The notes: a model not told the origin generated them from the letters alone. 64,000 nucleotides of DNA from Bradyrhizobium sp. SZCCT0148 (GCF_018129985.1 NZ_JAFCKT010000001.1:372001-436000), one strand, 5' to 3'. Positions 8,245-17,221 are shown, counted from the first letter of the stretch. Made by a program: numbers and translations.

Positions 8245-8268
8245 CTGCTGACAGGATGTTGGCAGCAG
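8245..8268. promoter_or_regulatory. Imperfect inverted repeat, candidate operator of the second WYL regulator
   Basis: CTGCTGACA and TGGCAGCAG form arms matching at 8 of 9 positions around GGATGT. The string ACAGGATGT (8251-8259) is also the core of the operator at 1514-1542. The site lies between the divergent start codons at 8201 and 8315. Confidence 0.65.
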
Positions 8269-8314
8269 GGGGGTTCTATACCGGGACGACACATCGACTG
8301 AAGGGGATTTGTCC

Positions 8315-8575
8315 ATGATCATTCCGACCCATTTCGGCCCGGCGATTCCGGTGTTGCGGGCACAGGCGTGGTCCGCATCCGCGTTCGGCCGCCTCGTTTC
8401 ACTCGATCTCATGGCCGTCGACCTCCGGTTTGCCCTCGCAAGCGTGGTGGCGCGCTCGCTGATCCAGGCTGCGGACGCGCTGGCCCGGCAGGTGATGAGC
8501 CGTGCCTGGCGGGGCGCCCGCTTCGCAGAAGATATCACGGCTGCTGCCACCATGGTGGCAGCAGCCCGTCACTAG
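8315..8575 (+). CDS. Small hypothetical protein
   Basis: An 86-residue frame starting MIIPTHFGPAIPVL, with AAGGGGA seven bases before the ATG. A middle amphipathic or hydrophobic helix (MAVDLRFALASVVARSL) and a basic segment (RAWRGARF) are visible. No family was recognised. It lies 29 bases ahead of the GST-like gene and shares its putative operator, so it is probably the first gene of that transcript. A chance open frame in high-GC DNA cannot be excluded. Confidence 0.5.
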   Translation: MIIPTHFGPAIPVLRAQAWSASAFGRLVSLDLMAVDLRFALASVVARSLIQAADALARQVMSRAWRGARFAEDITAAATMVAAARH

Positions 8576-8604
8576 GTTCCGTCAACTGGTTCAGGAGAAG
8601 CTTC

Positions 8605-9333
8605 ATGATCACGCTCTACGGATTTGGCGCCGGCTTCGGCCTGCCGGAAATCAGCCCTTTCGTCACCAAGACGGAGGTGCAGCTCAAGATGGCGGGATTG
8701 CCCTACCGGAAGGAGCGGGCGATGCCGCCGGCCTCCCCCAAGGGGCAGTTGCCGTTCATCGACGACGGCGGTGAGGCGGTGGCCGATTCCACCTTCATCC
8801 GCGCCCATATCGAGCGCCGCTACGGCTTCGATTTCGACGCCGGTTTCTCCGTGCAGGAGCGGGCGCAGGCTTGGGCGTTCGAACGCATGATCGAGCACCA
8901 CGTCTATTGGGGACTGGTCGGCGCGCGCTGGGTCGATCCGGTCAATTTCGCCAAGGGCCCTGCGCATTTCTTCGACGGCGCACCGGAGCACAATCGCGAG
9001 AAGCTGCGCGAGGATGCGCAATTCCGCGTCGCCGAGAACTATCTGCTCTCGGGGCTCGGCCGTCATGGGCCCGATGACGACGTCGCCCTTGCCGCGCGCT
9101 CGCTGTTCGCGCTCTCGGTGCAGCTTGGCGACAAGTCGTATCTGATGGGCAGCAAGCCCTGCGGCGTCGACGCCACCGCCTTCGGCATGCTCGCCGGCAT
9201 CCTCTCGCCGTTCTTCGAATCGGCCCTGCGCGAGCGTGCCGAGGGCTTTCCGAACCTCACTGCCTATGTCGATCGCATGATGGACAAGTACTATCCGGAG
9301 TTCGGCTGGACCCCGCTGCGGCAGGCAGCGTGA
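8605..9333 (+). CDS. Glutathione S-transferase-like protein of the FAXC/metaxin type
   Basis: A 242-residue protein beginning MITLYGFGAGFGLPEISPF. An N-terminal thioredoxin-like domain has SPKGQLPFI and a following ADSTFIRAHIE. The long helical C-terminal domain ends DRMMDKYYPEFGW. The arrangement matches the GST-like group related to failed-axon-connection and metaxin proteins, often annotated only as GST family. The start is fixed by AGGAGAAG a few bases upstream. It is paired with the second WYL regulator. Substrate unknown; a detoxification role is inferred from the family. Confidence 0.8.
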   Translation: MITLYGFGAGFGLPEISPFVTKTEVQLKMAGLPYRKERAMPPASPKGQLPFIDDGGEAVADSTFIRAHIERRYGFDFDAGFSVQERAQAWAFERMIEHHVYWGLVGARWVDPVNFAKGPAHFFDGAPEHNREKLREDAQFRVAENYLLSGLGRHGPDDDVALAARSLFALSVQLGDKSYLMGSKPCGVDATAFGMLAGILSPFFESALRERAEGFPNLTAYVDRMMDKYYPEFGWTPLRQAA

Positions 9334-9353
9334 GGAACGCAGCGTATCCGCTT

Positions 9354-9439
9354 CGTCATGCCCGGGCTTGTCCCGGGCATCCACGTTCTTCGCGCCGCGT
9401 GGCAAGGCGTGGATGGCCGGGACAAGCCCGGCCATGACG
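9354..9439. repeat. Intergenic palindromic repeat (family B)
   Basis: CGTCATGCCCGGGCTTGTCC at the left is mirrored by GGACAAGCCCGGCCATGACG at the right, with GCATCCACG/CGTGGATG further in. A shorter relative lies at 26836-26868. This type of dispersed, non-coding palindrome is common in Bradyrhizobium. Confidence 0.75.
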
Positions 9440-9469
9440 ACCTCAGTGGCAATGCCATTCTAGACGCAC

Positions 9470-9503
9470 GAAACAAAAGAGCCGGCCCGTCGGGGCCGGT
9501 TCT
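9470..9503 (-). terminator. Rho-independent terminator of the binding-protein gene
   Basis: On the minus strand a CCGGCCC/GGGCCGG stem with a 4-base loop (9482-9499, extendable by wobble pairs) is followed by TCTTTTGTTT. It lies 26 bases beyond the stop codon of the gene ending at 9529 and would end the five-gene catabolic operon. Confidence 0.8.
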
Positions 9504-9528
9504 CGTTGTTTCAGAGCTGCTACTGCGC

Positions 9529-10680
9529 TTACTTCACCAGCGAGTACTTGCCGTCCTTCACCGTGAGCAGGATGCGGGCGCGCTCGTCGACGCCGTAGCG
9601 GTCTTTTTCGGTGAAGTTGTAGACGCCCTGGCTCGCCGCGAGGTCCTTCTCCGACAGCAGCGCCTGACGGATCGCTTCGCGGAATTCCGGCGTGCCCGGC
9701 TTGGCCGTCTTCAGTGCCACCGGCACGATCCGCTTCAGGATCTCGAACGCATCGTACGAATGTCCGGCGAACTGGCTGCGGCTGTTGGGACCATACTTGG
9801 CCTCATAGGCCGCGTTGAGCGCCAGGCCCGGCTTCTTGGTGAGTGCGCTGTCCGGCTGGTCTTCCGGATCCATCACGGGGCCCGAGGCCATCAGCACGCC
9901 TTCCGCCGCCTTGCCGGCGATACGGATGAAATCCATGCTGGCGGCGCCGTGGGTCTGGTAGATCAAGCCCTTGTAGCCGCGTTCGCGAAGCTCGGTCTGC
10001 GGCAGCGCGGCCGCGGTGCCGGATGCGCCGACCAGGATCGCGTCGGGATTGGCGGCAACCAGCTTCAGCACCTGTCCGGTCACCGAGGTGTCGGGACGGG
10101 CGAAACGCTCCTCGTCGACGATGGTCATGCCCATCGGCACGGCCTGGGCCTTCAAATCGTTGAACCAGAGGTCGCCATAGGAGTCGGAGTAGCCGATATA
10201 GCCGAGCGTCTTCACGCCCTTGGACTTCATGTGGTCGTACAGCACCTTGCCGACGATCGGAATCGGCTGCGGCATCGCCACCGACCACTTCATGCGCTCG
10301 GGCGTGATCGGGAACGGCGCGAGACCGAAATGCGGAATGCCGGCTTCGTTGGCGACGTTGGAGACCGCGATCGTCGGCGGCGTCAGCGCCGAGCCCATGA
10401 TGATGTCGGCTTTGGATTCGGTCACGAAGCGGCGGGCGTTGGTGGTCGCGGTGGTGGGATCGCCGCCGTCGTCGAGCACGATCACCTTCAGCGGCACGCC
10501 GCCGATTTCCTTCGGCACGAATTCCAGCGCGTTACGCTCGGGAATGCCCAGCGCGGCGCCGGGGCCGGTCGTGGTGGTGGTGATACCGATGGTGATTTCG
10601 CTGGTCTGGGCCAGCGCGGGCAGCGCCGGCAGGGCAAGCGTCGCAGCCGCAATGGCGGCGGTCAGGTAAAAGCGTTTCAT
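9529..10680 (-). CDS. Branched-chain-type ABC transporter substrate-binding protein, CouP-like candidate
   Basis: A 383-residue periplasmic protein with a Sec signal peptide (MKRFYLTAAIAAATLALPAL..., cleavage after ALA near residue 24). The mature chain has type I binding-protein features such as EITIGITTTTTGPGAALG and the hinge-crossing YIGYSDSYGD segment. It is the last gene of the hydroxycinnamate operon, 90 bases after the thioesterase gene. The nearby ABC operon (22561-26107) has no binding protein of its own. It is therefore the best candidate receptor for aromatic acids, like CouP of R. palustris; this is inferred from context. It is more distant in sequence from the three tandem binding proteins at 28-32 kb. 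Confidence 0.8.
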   Translation of the reverse strand: MKRFYLTAAIAAATLALPALPALAQTSEITIGITTTTTGPGAALGIPERNALEFVPKEIGGVPLKVIVLDDGGDPTTATTNARRFVTESKADIIMGSALTPPTIAVSNVANEAGIPHFGLAPFPITPERMKWSVAMPQPIPIVGKVLYDHMKSKGVKTLGYIGYSDSYGDLWFNDLKAQAVPMGMTIVDEERFARPDTSVTGQVLKLVAANPDAILVGASGTAAALPQTELRERGYKGLIYQTHGAASMDFIRIAGKAAEGVLMASGPVMDPEDQPDSALTKKPGLALNAAYEAKYGPNSRSQFAGHSYDAFEILKRIVPVALKTAKPGTPEFREAIRQALLSEKDLAASQGVYNFTEKDRYGVDERARILLTVKDGKYSLVK

Positions 10681-10770
10681 CTATTCCTCCCTTTACGTGT
10701 TTCTTTGAAAGCAGAAATCGGGGGGTAATTCAGCCCCCTCTTTTGGTGATGCGGCGATTTAGCTCCGCAC

Positions 10771-11190
10771 TTAGCTCCCTGTGAACTTGGCTACCATTTC
10801 CGCCGGGAACGGTGCCGATTTCAGCTTGTCGGGGTTAACGGGATCGCGGCCGACCAGAACGCGGGTTTCGAAACCCTCGATCGCCAGCGCCTCGCCCTTG
10901 TAGACGTTGTGCTTCACCTCGAAGCTCGATCGCTTGATGCTCTCGATCTTCGTTTCGATGGTGATCCAGTCGCCATAGGTCGAGGGGATGTAGAACTTGG
11001 ACCGCGTGTCGACCATGGGGATGCCCACCAGGCCGTATTTGCGGACCAGGTCCTGCTTGGAGAACCCGGCGACCTCGAACAGGGTCGAAGTCGAATCGTC
11101 GAACATCGCGAAATAGCGCGGGTAATAGACGATGTTGGCGGGGTCGCAATCGCCCCACTGGATCTGGACCTCGCGCCGGTTCACGAACAT
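10771..11190 (-). CDS. 4-hydroxybenzoyl-CoA-thioesterase-type hotdog thioesterase
   Basis: A 139-residue single hotdog domain. The signature VQIQWGDCDPANIVYYPRYF near the N-terminus contains the catalytic Asp of the 4HBT family (WGDCDPA). It would hydrolyse an aromatic or aryl-acyl CoA thioester in the cytoplasm. It lies 12 bases downstream of the SDR gene in the catabolic operon. The likely task is release of CoA from 4-hydroxybenzoyl-CoA or a beta-keto arylpropionyl-CoA, but which one cannot be read from sequence. Confidence 0.85.
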   Translation of the reverse strand: MFVNRREVQIQWGDCDPANIVYYPRYFAMFDDSTSTLFEVAGFSKQDLVRKYGLVGIPMVDTRSKFYIPSTYGDWITIETKIESIKRSSFEVKHNVYKGEALAIEGFETRVLVGRDPVNPDKLKSAPFPAEMVAKFTGS

Positions 11191-11202
11191 GTGTCGCGGA
11201 CC

Positions 11203-11964
11203 TTATTTCGGCGCCATGCGCAGCGAGCCGTCGAGGCGCACCACTTCGCCGTTCAGGTACGAATTCTCGACCATGTGCAAAGCGAGCGCGGCGAATTCGT
11301 CGGCATGGCCGAGCCGGCGCGGGAAGGGGATGGCGGCGGCGAGCGAGTCCTGGGCTTCCTGAGGCAGGTTCGCCAGCAGCGGAGTCAGGAACAGGCCGGG
11401 CGCGATGGTGAGCACGCGGACGCCGAATTGCGCGAGCTCGCGCGCGATCGGCAGCGTCATGCCGACGATGCCGCCCTTGGACGCGGAATAAGCCGATTGC
11501 CCGATCTGGCCGTCATAGGCGGCGACCGAGGCCGTGTTGATGATGACGCCGCGCTCGCCGGTCGCCTGCGGCTCCAGCTTGGACATCTCGGTGGCGGCCA
11601 GGCGCAGCATGTTGAAGGTGCCGATCAGATTGACCTTGATCACCTTGTCGAAATCGGCGAGCGCCATCGGGCCGTCGCGGCCGACCACGCGCTTGGCAAC
11701 GCCGATGCCGGCGCAATTGACCAGCACGCGGGCCGGACCGTGGGCCTTGGCGGCCTGCGCGACCGCGGCTTCGGCCGAGGCGGCATCGGAGACATCGCAG
11801 GTGATTGCGACGCCCTTGATCTCGGCAGCGACGGTCTCGGCGAGCTTGGCGTTGAGGTCGAACACTGCGACCTTGGCGCCCTGCGCCGCCAGCTTTCGCG
11901 CGGTGGCAGCGCCCAGTCCCGATGCGCCGCCGGTGACGATGGCTGCCTGATCCTTCAACAACAT
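11203..11964 (-). CDS. SDR-family 3-hydroxyacyl-CoA dehydrogenase-like oxidoreductase
   Basis: A 253-residue short-chain dehydrogenase. The cofactor motif TGGASGLG is at about 11-18, VNCAGIG marks the central fold, and the active site YSASKGG supplies Tyr and Lys. An acidic residue after the second strand (VFDLN) favours NAD(H). Overall layout resembles 17-beta-HSD10/3-hydroxyacyl-CoA dehydrogenases. Between a CoA ligase/hydratase pair and a thioesterase, it is well placed to oxidise the beta-hydroxy intermediate formed from coumaroyl- or feruloyl-CoA. That step belongs to the beta-oxidative route known from Agrobacterium. Confidence 0.85.
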   Translation of the reverse strand: MLLKDQAAIVTGGASGLGAATARKLAAQGAKVAVFDLNAKLAETVAAEIKGVAITCDVSDAASAEAAVAQAAKAHGPARVLVNCAGIGVAKRVVGRDGPMALADFDKVIKVNLIGTFNMLRLAATEMSKLEPQATGERGVIINTASVAAYDGQIGQSAYSASKGGIVGMTLPIARELAQFGVRVLTIAPGLFLTPLLANLPQEAQDSLAAAIPFPRRLGHADEFAALALHMVENSYLNGEVVRLDGSLRMAPK

Positions 11965-11989
11965 GGCGTTCTCCTGGTGCGGTGGTTTC

Positions 11990-13873
11990 TTATCCGACCG
12001 ATATCACACGGTCCGACGGATTGGCAGCGTAGAGCTCCTCGATCAACTCGGTGCGATGCTCGAGCACCGCGCGCTGGTTGATCGAGCCCTTGTCGGTGAC
12101 CTCGCCCTTGTCGATCGAGAGCGGCGCGTCCATCAGGATTGCACGCGTGATCCGCGTCGAGGAGCCGGTGGCCTGGCTGAGGAAACGGGTCAGGCGCTCG
12201 CGAAAGGCTTCACGGACCAGCCGGTCGCGCGTCGCGACGACGAGATCGTCGGTGGGCAGCGTCGGGTTGACCAGCCGGCAGCCGTCGAGGTCGAGCACCA
12301 CGAGCGCTGAGACCTCGTCGCGGTTGATGCCGGCGATGACGACGTCGCGCACCAGCGGGGCGCAGGCCGCCGTGAGGCGCGCGCGCAAGGGGCCGACGCT
12401 GACCCAGGTGCCGCTGGCGAGCTTGAAGTCTTCGCCGACGCGGCCGTCGAAATCGAATCCGGCGTTGAAATCATCGGGATCGGACGGCTTCAGCGCGTCG
12501 CCCATCTTGTAAAATCCTTCCTCGTCGAAGGATTTCGCGGTGATGTCGGGCTGCCGCCAATAGCCGGGCATCACGTTCGGCCCCTTCGCGCGCACTTCCA
12601 GCTTGCCGTTGTTCGGCACCAATTTGGCGTCGTTGCCCAATACCGGCAGGCCGACATGGCCGGAGCGGCTGGTGCGCGGATTGACCGACATGAAGAACGG
12701 CGCGGTCTCGGTCGCGCCCAGGCCGGTCAGCATCGGCACACGATAGCCTTTTTCCTTCACGGCGAGCTCGTCGAGGCTGTCCCAGATGAACGGCGACAGC
12801 GCGGCGCCCGAGAAGAACATCGCATGCAGGCGGTCGAAGAACTTTGCGCGCAGGCCCTGGTCGTCGCGCAGATAGGGCAGCAGCGATTCATAACCCTTCG
12901 GCACGTTGAAATAGACCGTCGGCGAAATCTCCTGGAGATTGCGCACGGTCTCCTCGATGCCGCCGGGCATTGGCTTGCCGGCGTCCAGATACATCGAGCC
13001 GCCGTTGTAGAGCGTCAGCCCGATATTGTGGTTGCCGCCGAAAGTGTGATTCCAGGGCAGCCAGTCGATGATGACGGGCGGCTCGTCCTTGAGGAAGGCG
13101 AGTGTCTCGCGCAGCATCACCTGGTTGGCGCAGATCATGCGCTGGGTGTTGATGACGGCCTTGGGGTTGCCGGTCGAGCCCGAGGTCAGCAGGAATTTTG
13201 CGATCGTGTCCGGGCCGATCCTGCCATGGACATCGTCGAGATCGGCGCGGATCGGCGTCGCCATGAGGTCGGCGAGCGTGGTGACGTCGCGGCCCGGCAC
13301 GTGGCCGTAGGAAGCGGCGATCTCGGTGCCGAGCGAGACGTTGGCGGCAAGCGCATCGGCGAACTTGTCGGCATCCTCGGCGAAGACGAGGCCGGGCGTC
13401 AGCAGCTTCATCAGATAGGACAGCTTGCCGTAGTCCTTCGACACCAGCGAATAGGCTGGCGACACCGGGCAGAACGGAATGCCGGCGTAGAACGCGCCGA
13501 ACGCTAGCAGGGCGTGATCGATCGAATTGCCCGAGAGGATGACGACCGGCCGCTCCGCCGACAGGCCGCGCGCGATCAGGCCCGATGCAATGTGACGGCT
13601 TGCGACGAGCAGCTCGGCATAGGTGATCTTGCGCCAGAAGCGGGCGCCGTCGCGTTCGGCCATGAAGACGCGGTCCGGCGTCGTGGTGGCCCAATGATGC
13701 AGGCGGTCGGTGAGACGCACCGGATAGTCGCCGAGCGGCTGCTTCGGCCTGAGGTAGATCGTGCCGTCGTCGCGCCGCTCGATGTTGACGGCGGGATCGC
13801 CGAACGAGATGGGCCGCAGCGGGAAAGTGCTCGCGCCGCGCTCCATGCTGGAAGAGGACGGCTGCGCGCTCAT
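11990..13873 (-). CDS. Feruloyl-CoA / p-coumaroyl-CoA synthetase-type acid-CoA ligase
   Basis: A 627-residue ANL-superfamily ligase. It shows an AMP/ATP-binding P-loop [13 protein letters not shown], the second motif [12 protein letters not shown], and a late GRVGEDFKL in place of the usual hinge GR-K-D-x-I motif, as in feruloyl-CoA synthases. It would activate hydroxycinnamates with ATP and CoA. The start codon at 13873 overlaps the stop of the crotonase gene by four bases (ATGA), a sign of translational coupling. The frame stays open upstream, but that part is a shadow of the crotonase gene. A CouB-like role is inferred from gene context. Confidence 0.9.
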   Translation of the reverse strand: MSAQPSSSSMERGASTFPLRPISFGDPAVNIERRDDGTIYLRPKQPLGDYPVRLTDRLHHWATTTPDRVFMAERDGARFWRKITYAELLVASRHIASGLIARGLSAERPVVILSGNSIDHALLAFGAFYAGIPFCPVSPAYSLVSKDYGKLSYLMKLLTPGLVFAEDADKFADALAANVSLGTEIAASYGHVPGRDVTTLADLMATPIRADLDDVHGRIGPDTIAKFLLTSGSTGNPKAVINTQRMICANQVMLRETLAFLKDEPPVIIDWLPWNHTFGGNHNIGLTLYNGGSMYLDAGKPMPGGIEETVRNLQEISPTVYFNVPKGYESLLPYLRDDQGLRAKFFDRLHAMFFSGAALSPFIWDSLDELAVKEKGYRVPMLTGLGATETAPFFMSVNPRTSRSGHVGLPVLGNDAKLVPNNGKLEVRAKGPNVMPGYWRQPDITAKSFDEEGFYKMGDALKPSDPDDFNAGFDFDGRVGEDFKLASGTWVSVGPLRARLTAACAPLVRDVVIAGINRDEVSALVVLDLDGCRLVNPTLPTDDLVVATRDRLVREAFRERLTRFLSQATGSSTRITRAILMDAPLSIDKGEVTDKGSINQRAVLEHRTELIEELYAANPSDRVISVG

Positions 13874-14679
13874 GACTTCGGCTTCACCTTTGCGGTCTTG
13901 TGTTCGAGGAATTCGCGGATCCTGCGCTTTGCCTCCTTGTCGCTCTGCGCGACCGTCGCCATCAGCGATTCCATCAGCAGGCCGGTCTGCGGATTGGCCT
14001 CCGCGATCATCGGCAGCGCCTGCAGCACGGCGAAGTTCGTCAGCGGCGCGTTGGAAGCGACCTTGGTTGCAAGCTCCATCGCCTTGCCGAGCCCGTTGCC
14101 GGCCTCCGTGACATATTGCGCGAAACCGTAGGACGCGCCTTCGGTCGCACTGTAGACGCGGCCCGTCAGCATCATGTCCATCATCCGGGCGACGCCGATC
14201 AGTCGCGGCAGCCGCACCGAGCCGCCGCCGCCGACGAAAATGCCGCGCTGTCCTTCCGGAAGCGCAAAATAGGTCGAGGGTTCGGCGACGCGGATATGCG
14301 CCGAGCAGGCGAGCTCCAGCCCGCCGCCGATCACGGCGCCCCTGAGGGCTGCGATCACGGGGACCCGGCTGTACTGGATGCGGTCGAACACCCGGTGCCA
14401 CATCTGGGAATGCAGCAGGCCGCCGGTGGCGTCATGCTCGGTCAGCTCGGACAGGTCGAGGCCCGAGGAGAAATGATCGCCGATGCCGTGGATGACGACC
14501 GCCCCGATATCCTCGGGCAGCGACGCAAAGCACTCGCCGATTTCCAGGATGATGCCGTCGTTGAGCGCATTGCGCTTGGCCGGCCGGTTCAGACCCACGG
14601 TCAGAACCCGGTCCGCCCTCTCGATCCGGAGTAGCCCGGAGGCGCCCGCGTCAGCGGTCTCGGCGTTTCCCTGTGTCAT
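13870..14679 (-). CDS. Enoyl-CoA hydratase/isomerase acting on hydroxycinnamoyl-CoA (candidate)
   Basis: A 269-residue crotonase with an intact active-site layout: oxyanion hole HFSSGLDLSEL, first Glu in GGGLELACS, and second Glu in ALPEGQRG. It heads the leftward catabolic operon and overlaps the CoA ligase gene by four bases, so ligase and hydratase are made together. Two chemistries fit. A hydratase-lyase would give 4-hydroxybenzaldehyde or vanillin plus acetyl-CoA (CouA type). A plain hydratase would feed the adjacent SDR. The presence of the SDR and thioesterase tilts toward the second. An operator-like palindrome sits 20 bases upstream. Confidence 0.85.
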   Translation of the reverse strand: MTQGNAETADAGASGLLRIERADRVLTVGLNRPAKRNALNDGIILEIGECFASLPEDIGAVVIHGIGDHFSSGLDLSELTEHDATGGLLHSQMWHRVFDRIQYSRVPVIAALRGAVIGGGLELACSAHIRVAEPSTYFALPEGQRGIFVGGGGSVRLPRLIGVARMMDMMLTGRVYSATEGASYGFAQYVTEAGNGLGKAMELATKVASNAPLTNFAVLQALPMIAEANPQTGLLMESLMATVAQSDKEAKRRIREFLEHKTAKVKPKS

Positions 14680-14698
14680 TTGCGTCCTTGTTAGAATA

Positions 14699-14713
14699 GT
14701 TATGTTGTATAAC
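14699..14713. promoter_or_regulatory. Operator-like site upstream of the hydroxycinnamate operon
   Basis: GTTATGTTGTATAAC has the form TTAT-N5-ATAA. It lies 20-34 bases before the crotonase start codon. The same 13-base pattern occurs upstream of pobA and beside the marR gene, so it is a candidate MarR (CouR-like) binding site. Confidence 0.6.
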
Positions 14714-14820
14714 GAATTCTTGGGGAGTCAAGGAGGGGTGGACTATATCACCCCGGGGCAGGGGCTTTGACCCGGCGTCCAGCGGACTTGCAGGAATTTG
14801 ACGCGCGACTGCCCCACCTC

Positions 14821-14900
14821 CGTCATTGCGAGCGCAGCGAAGCAATCCAGAATGTTTCCGCGGACGGACTCTGGAATGCTTCGCTGCGCTCGCAATGACG
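14821..14900. repeat. Intergenic palindromic repeat (family A)
   Basis: CGTCATTGCGAGCGCAGCGA at the left is mirrored by TCGCTGCGCTCGCAATGACG at the right, around a GAAGCAATCCAGA/TCTGGAATGCTTC inner pair. Related copies are at 19970-20057 and, degenerate, at 50271-50352. It lies between the DUF3237 gene and the catabolic operon and may act as a terminator or mRNA end. Confidence 0.8.
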
Positions 14901-14915
14901 CGGTGAGGGCCTTCC

Positions 14916-15377
14916 TCACATCACCTGATGCACGTCGATCACGACGCGATCCGCATGGCGCGCGGCCGAGCCGACGAAGATGTGCTCCATCAGCCAGCGA
15001 TACGTCTGATGCCCGGTCTCGAATTTCGGCACGGTGCGGAAGTAGATCAGCTTGGGATCGACCGGCTCGCCGCGCTTGAGCTTCTGCAGCAGCTCGACGG
15101 GACCGAAGCGCATGCCCTTGTTCTCGACATAGACGACCGCACCGTCGTTGGTTTCGAAGGCGTATTTGGCTTCAAGGTCGATCAGCTCGTTGGGGCGAAT
15201 GGTCTGGAAGTCGGCGCCGAACGGCAGCACCTTGCCTGATATCGCGCCCGTGACTTCGCCGCCGATGATAGGGATGATGCGGCGAACGCCGATGCCGGTC
15301 TCACCGGCGGTGACGACGTCGCCGATGCGCGCGGTGACGGTGAAGACGTATTTGGTCTCGAGCGTCGGCGTGGTCAT
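14916..15377 (-). CDS. DUF3237 family protein
   Basis: A 153-residue cytoplasmic protein rich in beta strands (ETKYVFTVTARIG, YVENKGMRFGP, VYFRTVPKFETG-like region, HADRVVIDVHQVM at the end). It matches DUF3237, a small barrel family without an assigned reaction. It starts 12 bases after the TRAP large permease gene, so it is probably the last gene of the tarPQM-like transcript. Its place between transporter and ring-degradation genes makes a step in hydroxycinnamate breakdown plausible, but no catalytic residues can be named. Confidence 0.75.
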   Translation of the reverse strand: MTTPTLETKYVFTVTARIGDVVTAGETGIGVRRIIPIIGGEVTGAISGKVLPFGADFQTIRPNELIDLEAKYAFETNDGAVVYVENKGMRFGPVELLQKLKRGEPVDPKLIYFRTVPKFETGHQTYRWLMEHIFVGSAARHADRVVIDVHQVM

Positions 15378-15389
15378 CGCTTCACCTCT

Positions 15390-16709
15390 TCAATGCGCCA
15401 TCATTCGCGTCGGCAGCCAGGTCGCCAGCAGCGGGAAGGCGATCAGGATCACGAGGCGGATCAGGTCCGTCACGACGAACGGAATCACGCCCTTGAAGAT
15501 CGTGGAGAAGGAGACGTCCTTCACCACGCTCTTGATGACAAAGACGTTCATGCCCACCGGCGGATGGATCAAGCCGAGTTCGACGGTCATCACGATGATG
15601 ACGCCGAACCAGATCGGGTCAAAACCGAGATGCGTGATGACGGGGAAGATGATCGGCACCGTGAGGATGATCATCGCCATGGCATCCATCAGGCAACCGA
15701 GCACGAGATACATCACCATGATCAGCGCCAGCACGCCGTAAGGGCCAAGGCCGAGGCCGGTGAGGAATTCCGTCACCTTCTGCGGCGTCTGCGTCACCGT
15801 GAGGAAATAGCCGAAGATCAGCGCGCCGATCAGCACGGTGAAGACGGCGGCCGCGGTGCGCGTCGCCTGCAGCAGCGAGGCCAGGATCTTCTCGCGGTCG
15901 AGCCGTCCGGTCAGCACGCCGATGATGAACGCGCCGGCGGCGCCGACACCGCCGGCCTCGGTCGGCGTGAAGCGTGGCAAAAAGGGCAGGCCGTAGAGGC
16001 CGCCGATCACGAAGATGAACAGCAGTACCGGCGCCCAGATCTCCTTCAGGCCCGCAAAGCGCTCGCGCCATGGCGTCAACTTGCCCTTCGGCAGGAAGTC
16101 GGGACGAAAATAGCCGATCAGGAAGATCGTGATCATGTACATGCTCATCGCCAGCAGGCCCGGGATGATGCCGGCGATGAAGAGCTTTCCGATGTCCTGC
16201 TCGGTGATGATGCCGTACACCGCAAGCACGGTTGAAGGCGGCAGCATTGCGCCCAGCGTGCCGCCGGCGGCGATCACGCCGGTGGCAAAGGATTGCGGAT
16301 AGCCGAAGCGGCGCATCTCTGGGTAGGCGACGGCGGAGAAGGTGGCGGCAGTTGCCACCGACGAACCGCAGATCGCGGCAAAGCCGCCGCAGGCGCCGAC
16401 GGTGGCAATGCCGAGCCCGCCGCGCAAATGTCCGACGAAACCGTTGGCGGCGCGGAACAGCTCGCGGCTCATGCCGGAATTGGACACGAACGAGCCCATC
16501 AGCAGGAACATCGGGATGACGCCGAAGGTGTAGTCGGTCACCGTGCGCATCGAGGTCTGGCCGACCAGCTTCAGCGCCGCGTTGCCGTTGACGAGATAGG
16601 CGAAGCCGGAGACGCCGACGAGGCCCATGGCCATGCCGACCGGCACGCGCAACAGCATCAGGACGAACAGGGAAACGAAGCCGATTAAGGCGACGGCATC
16701 GGTGCTCAT
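15390..16709 (-). CDS. TRAP transporter large permease (DctM/TarM-like)
   Basis: A 439-residue inner-membrane protein with about a dozen hydrophobic segments, the usual size of DctM. Typical stretches are PVGMAMGLVG, GACGGFAAICGSSVATAAT, AAGGTLGAMLPPSTVLAVYG and LGLIHPPVGMNVFVI. It is the Na+- or ion-coupled translocation subunit working with the small permease (2-base gap upstream) and the periplasmic receptor. The frame is open far upstream; the ATG at 16709 is used because the small permease ends just before it. Aromatic-acid uptake is inferred from neighbours and from similarity of layout to TarPQM. Confidence 0.9.
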   Translation of the reverse strand: MSTDAVALIGFVSLFVLMLLRVPVGMAMGLVGVSGFAYLVNGNAALKLVGQTSMRTVTDYTFGVIPMFLLMGSFVSNSGMSRELFRAANGFVGHLRGGLGIATVGACGGFAAICGSSVATAATFSAVAYPEMRRFGYPQSFATGVIAAGGTLGAMLPPSTVLAVYGIITEQDIGKLFIAGIIPGLLAMSMYMITIFLIGYFRPDFLPKGKLTPWRERFAGLKEIWAPVLLFIFVIGGLYGLPFLPRFTPTEAGGVGAAGAFIIGVLTGRLDREKILASLLQATRTAAAVFTVLIGALIFGYFLTVTQTPQKVTEFLTGLGLGPYGVLALIMVMYLVLGCLMDAMAMIILTVPIIFPVITHLGFDPIWFGVIIVMTVELGLIHPPVGMNVFVIKSVVKDVSFSTIFKGVIPFVVTDLIRLVILIAFPLLATWLPTRMMAH

Positions 16710-16711
16710 GA

Positions 16712-17221
16712 TTACTCCGTCGCCTTCAATTTGGGATCGTGCATGTCTTCGGGATGAAAGATCAGGCGGTAGGTGCGGATTGCGATCAGCAGCACGGCCG
16801 CGGCATCGCCGATCCATGCGACCGCAAAGAACGGCCATGTCGGCATGTGCATGTCGAAGGTCTGGACGTTGTCGTTGTAGGTGCCGCGCACCTTGTCGAA
16901 CAGCGTCCAGGTCTGCACGGTCACGACGAACAGCAGCACCAGGGTCGCGAACACGTCGATCCAGCGCTGGTGGCGCGGGCCGACATTGCCCCAGACGAGG
17001 TCGACCGTGATGTGGGTGCCGCGATAGGAGGTCGCTGCGATCCCCCAAAAGATGAGGATGCCGAGCAGCAAGCGGCCGATGTCGAAGGAATCGGGGATCG
17101 AGTAGTTCAGCGTGTTGCGCAGCAGCACCGACAGGAAGATGTCGAGCGCGACGATGCCGACGAAGCCGGCCGCGATCCATTCGATGGTGTCGATGATGCG
17201 GTCCATCCAGGAGCGCTTCAT
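16712..17221 (-). CDS. TRAP transporter small permease (DctQ/TarQ-like)
   Basis: A 169-residue four-span membrane protein (segments beginning IAAGFVGIVALDIFL, LLLGILIFWGIA, VFATLVLLFVVTV and FFAVAWIGDAAAVLL). A conserved-looking GTHITVDLVWG lies in the second loop. It is the small subunit that stabilises or couples the large permease. The receptor gene lies upstream, separated by about 280 bases of palindromic repeats. Confidence 0.88.
   Translation of the reverse strand: MKRSWMDRIIDTIEWIAAGFVGIVALDIFLSVLLRNTLNYSIPDSFDIGRLLLGILIFWGIAATSYRGTHITVDLVWGNVGPRHQRWIDVFATLVLLFVVTVQTWTLFDKVRGTYNDNVQTFDMHMPTWPFFAVAWIGDAAAVLLIAIRTYRLIFHPEDMHDPKLKATE

Noticed and set aside
13874..14401. N-terminal extension of the CoA ligase frame upstream of 13873
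   Set aside because: The extra residues are an Arg-rich shadow of the crotonase gene; the ligase family starts near the ATG at 13873, which overlaps the crotonase stop.
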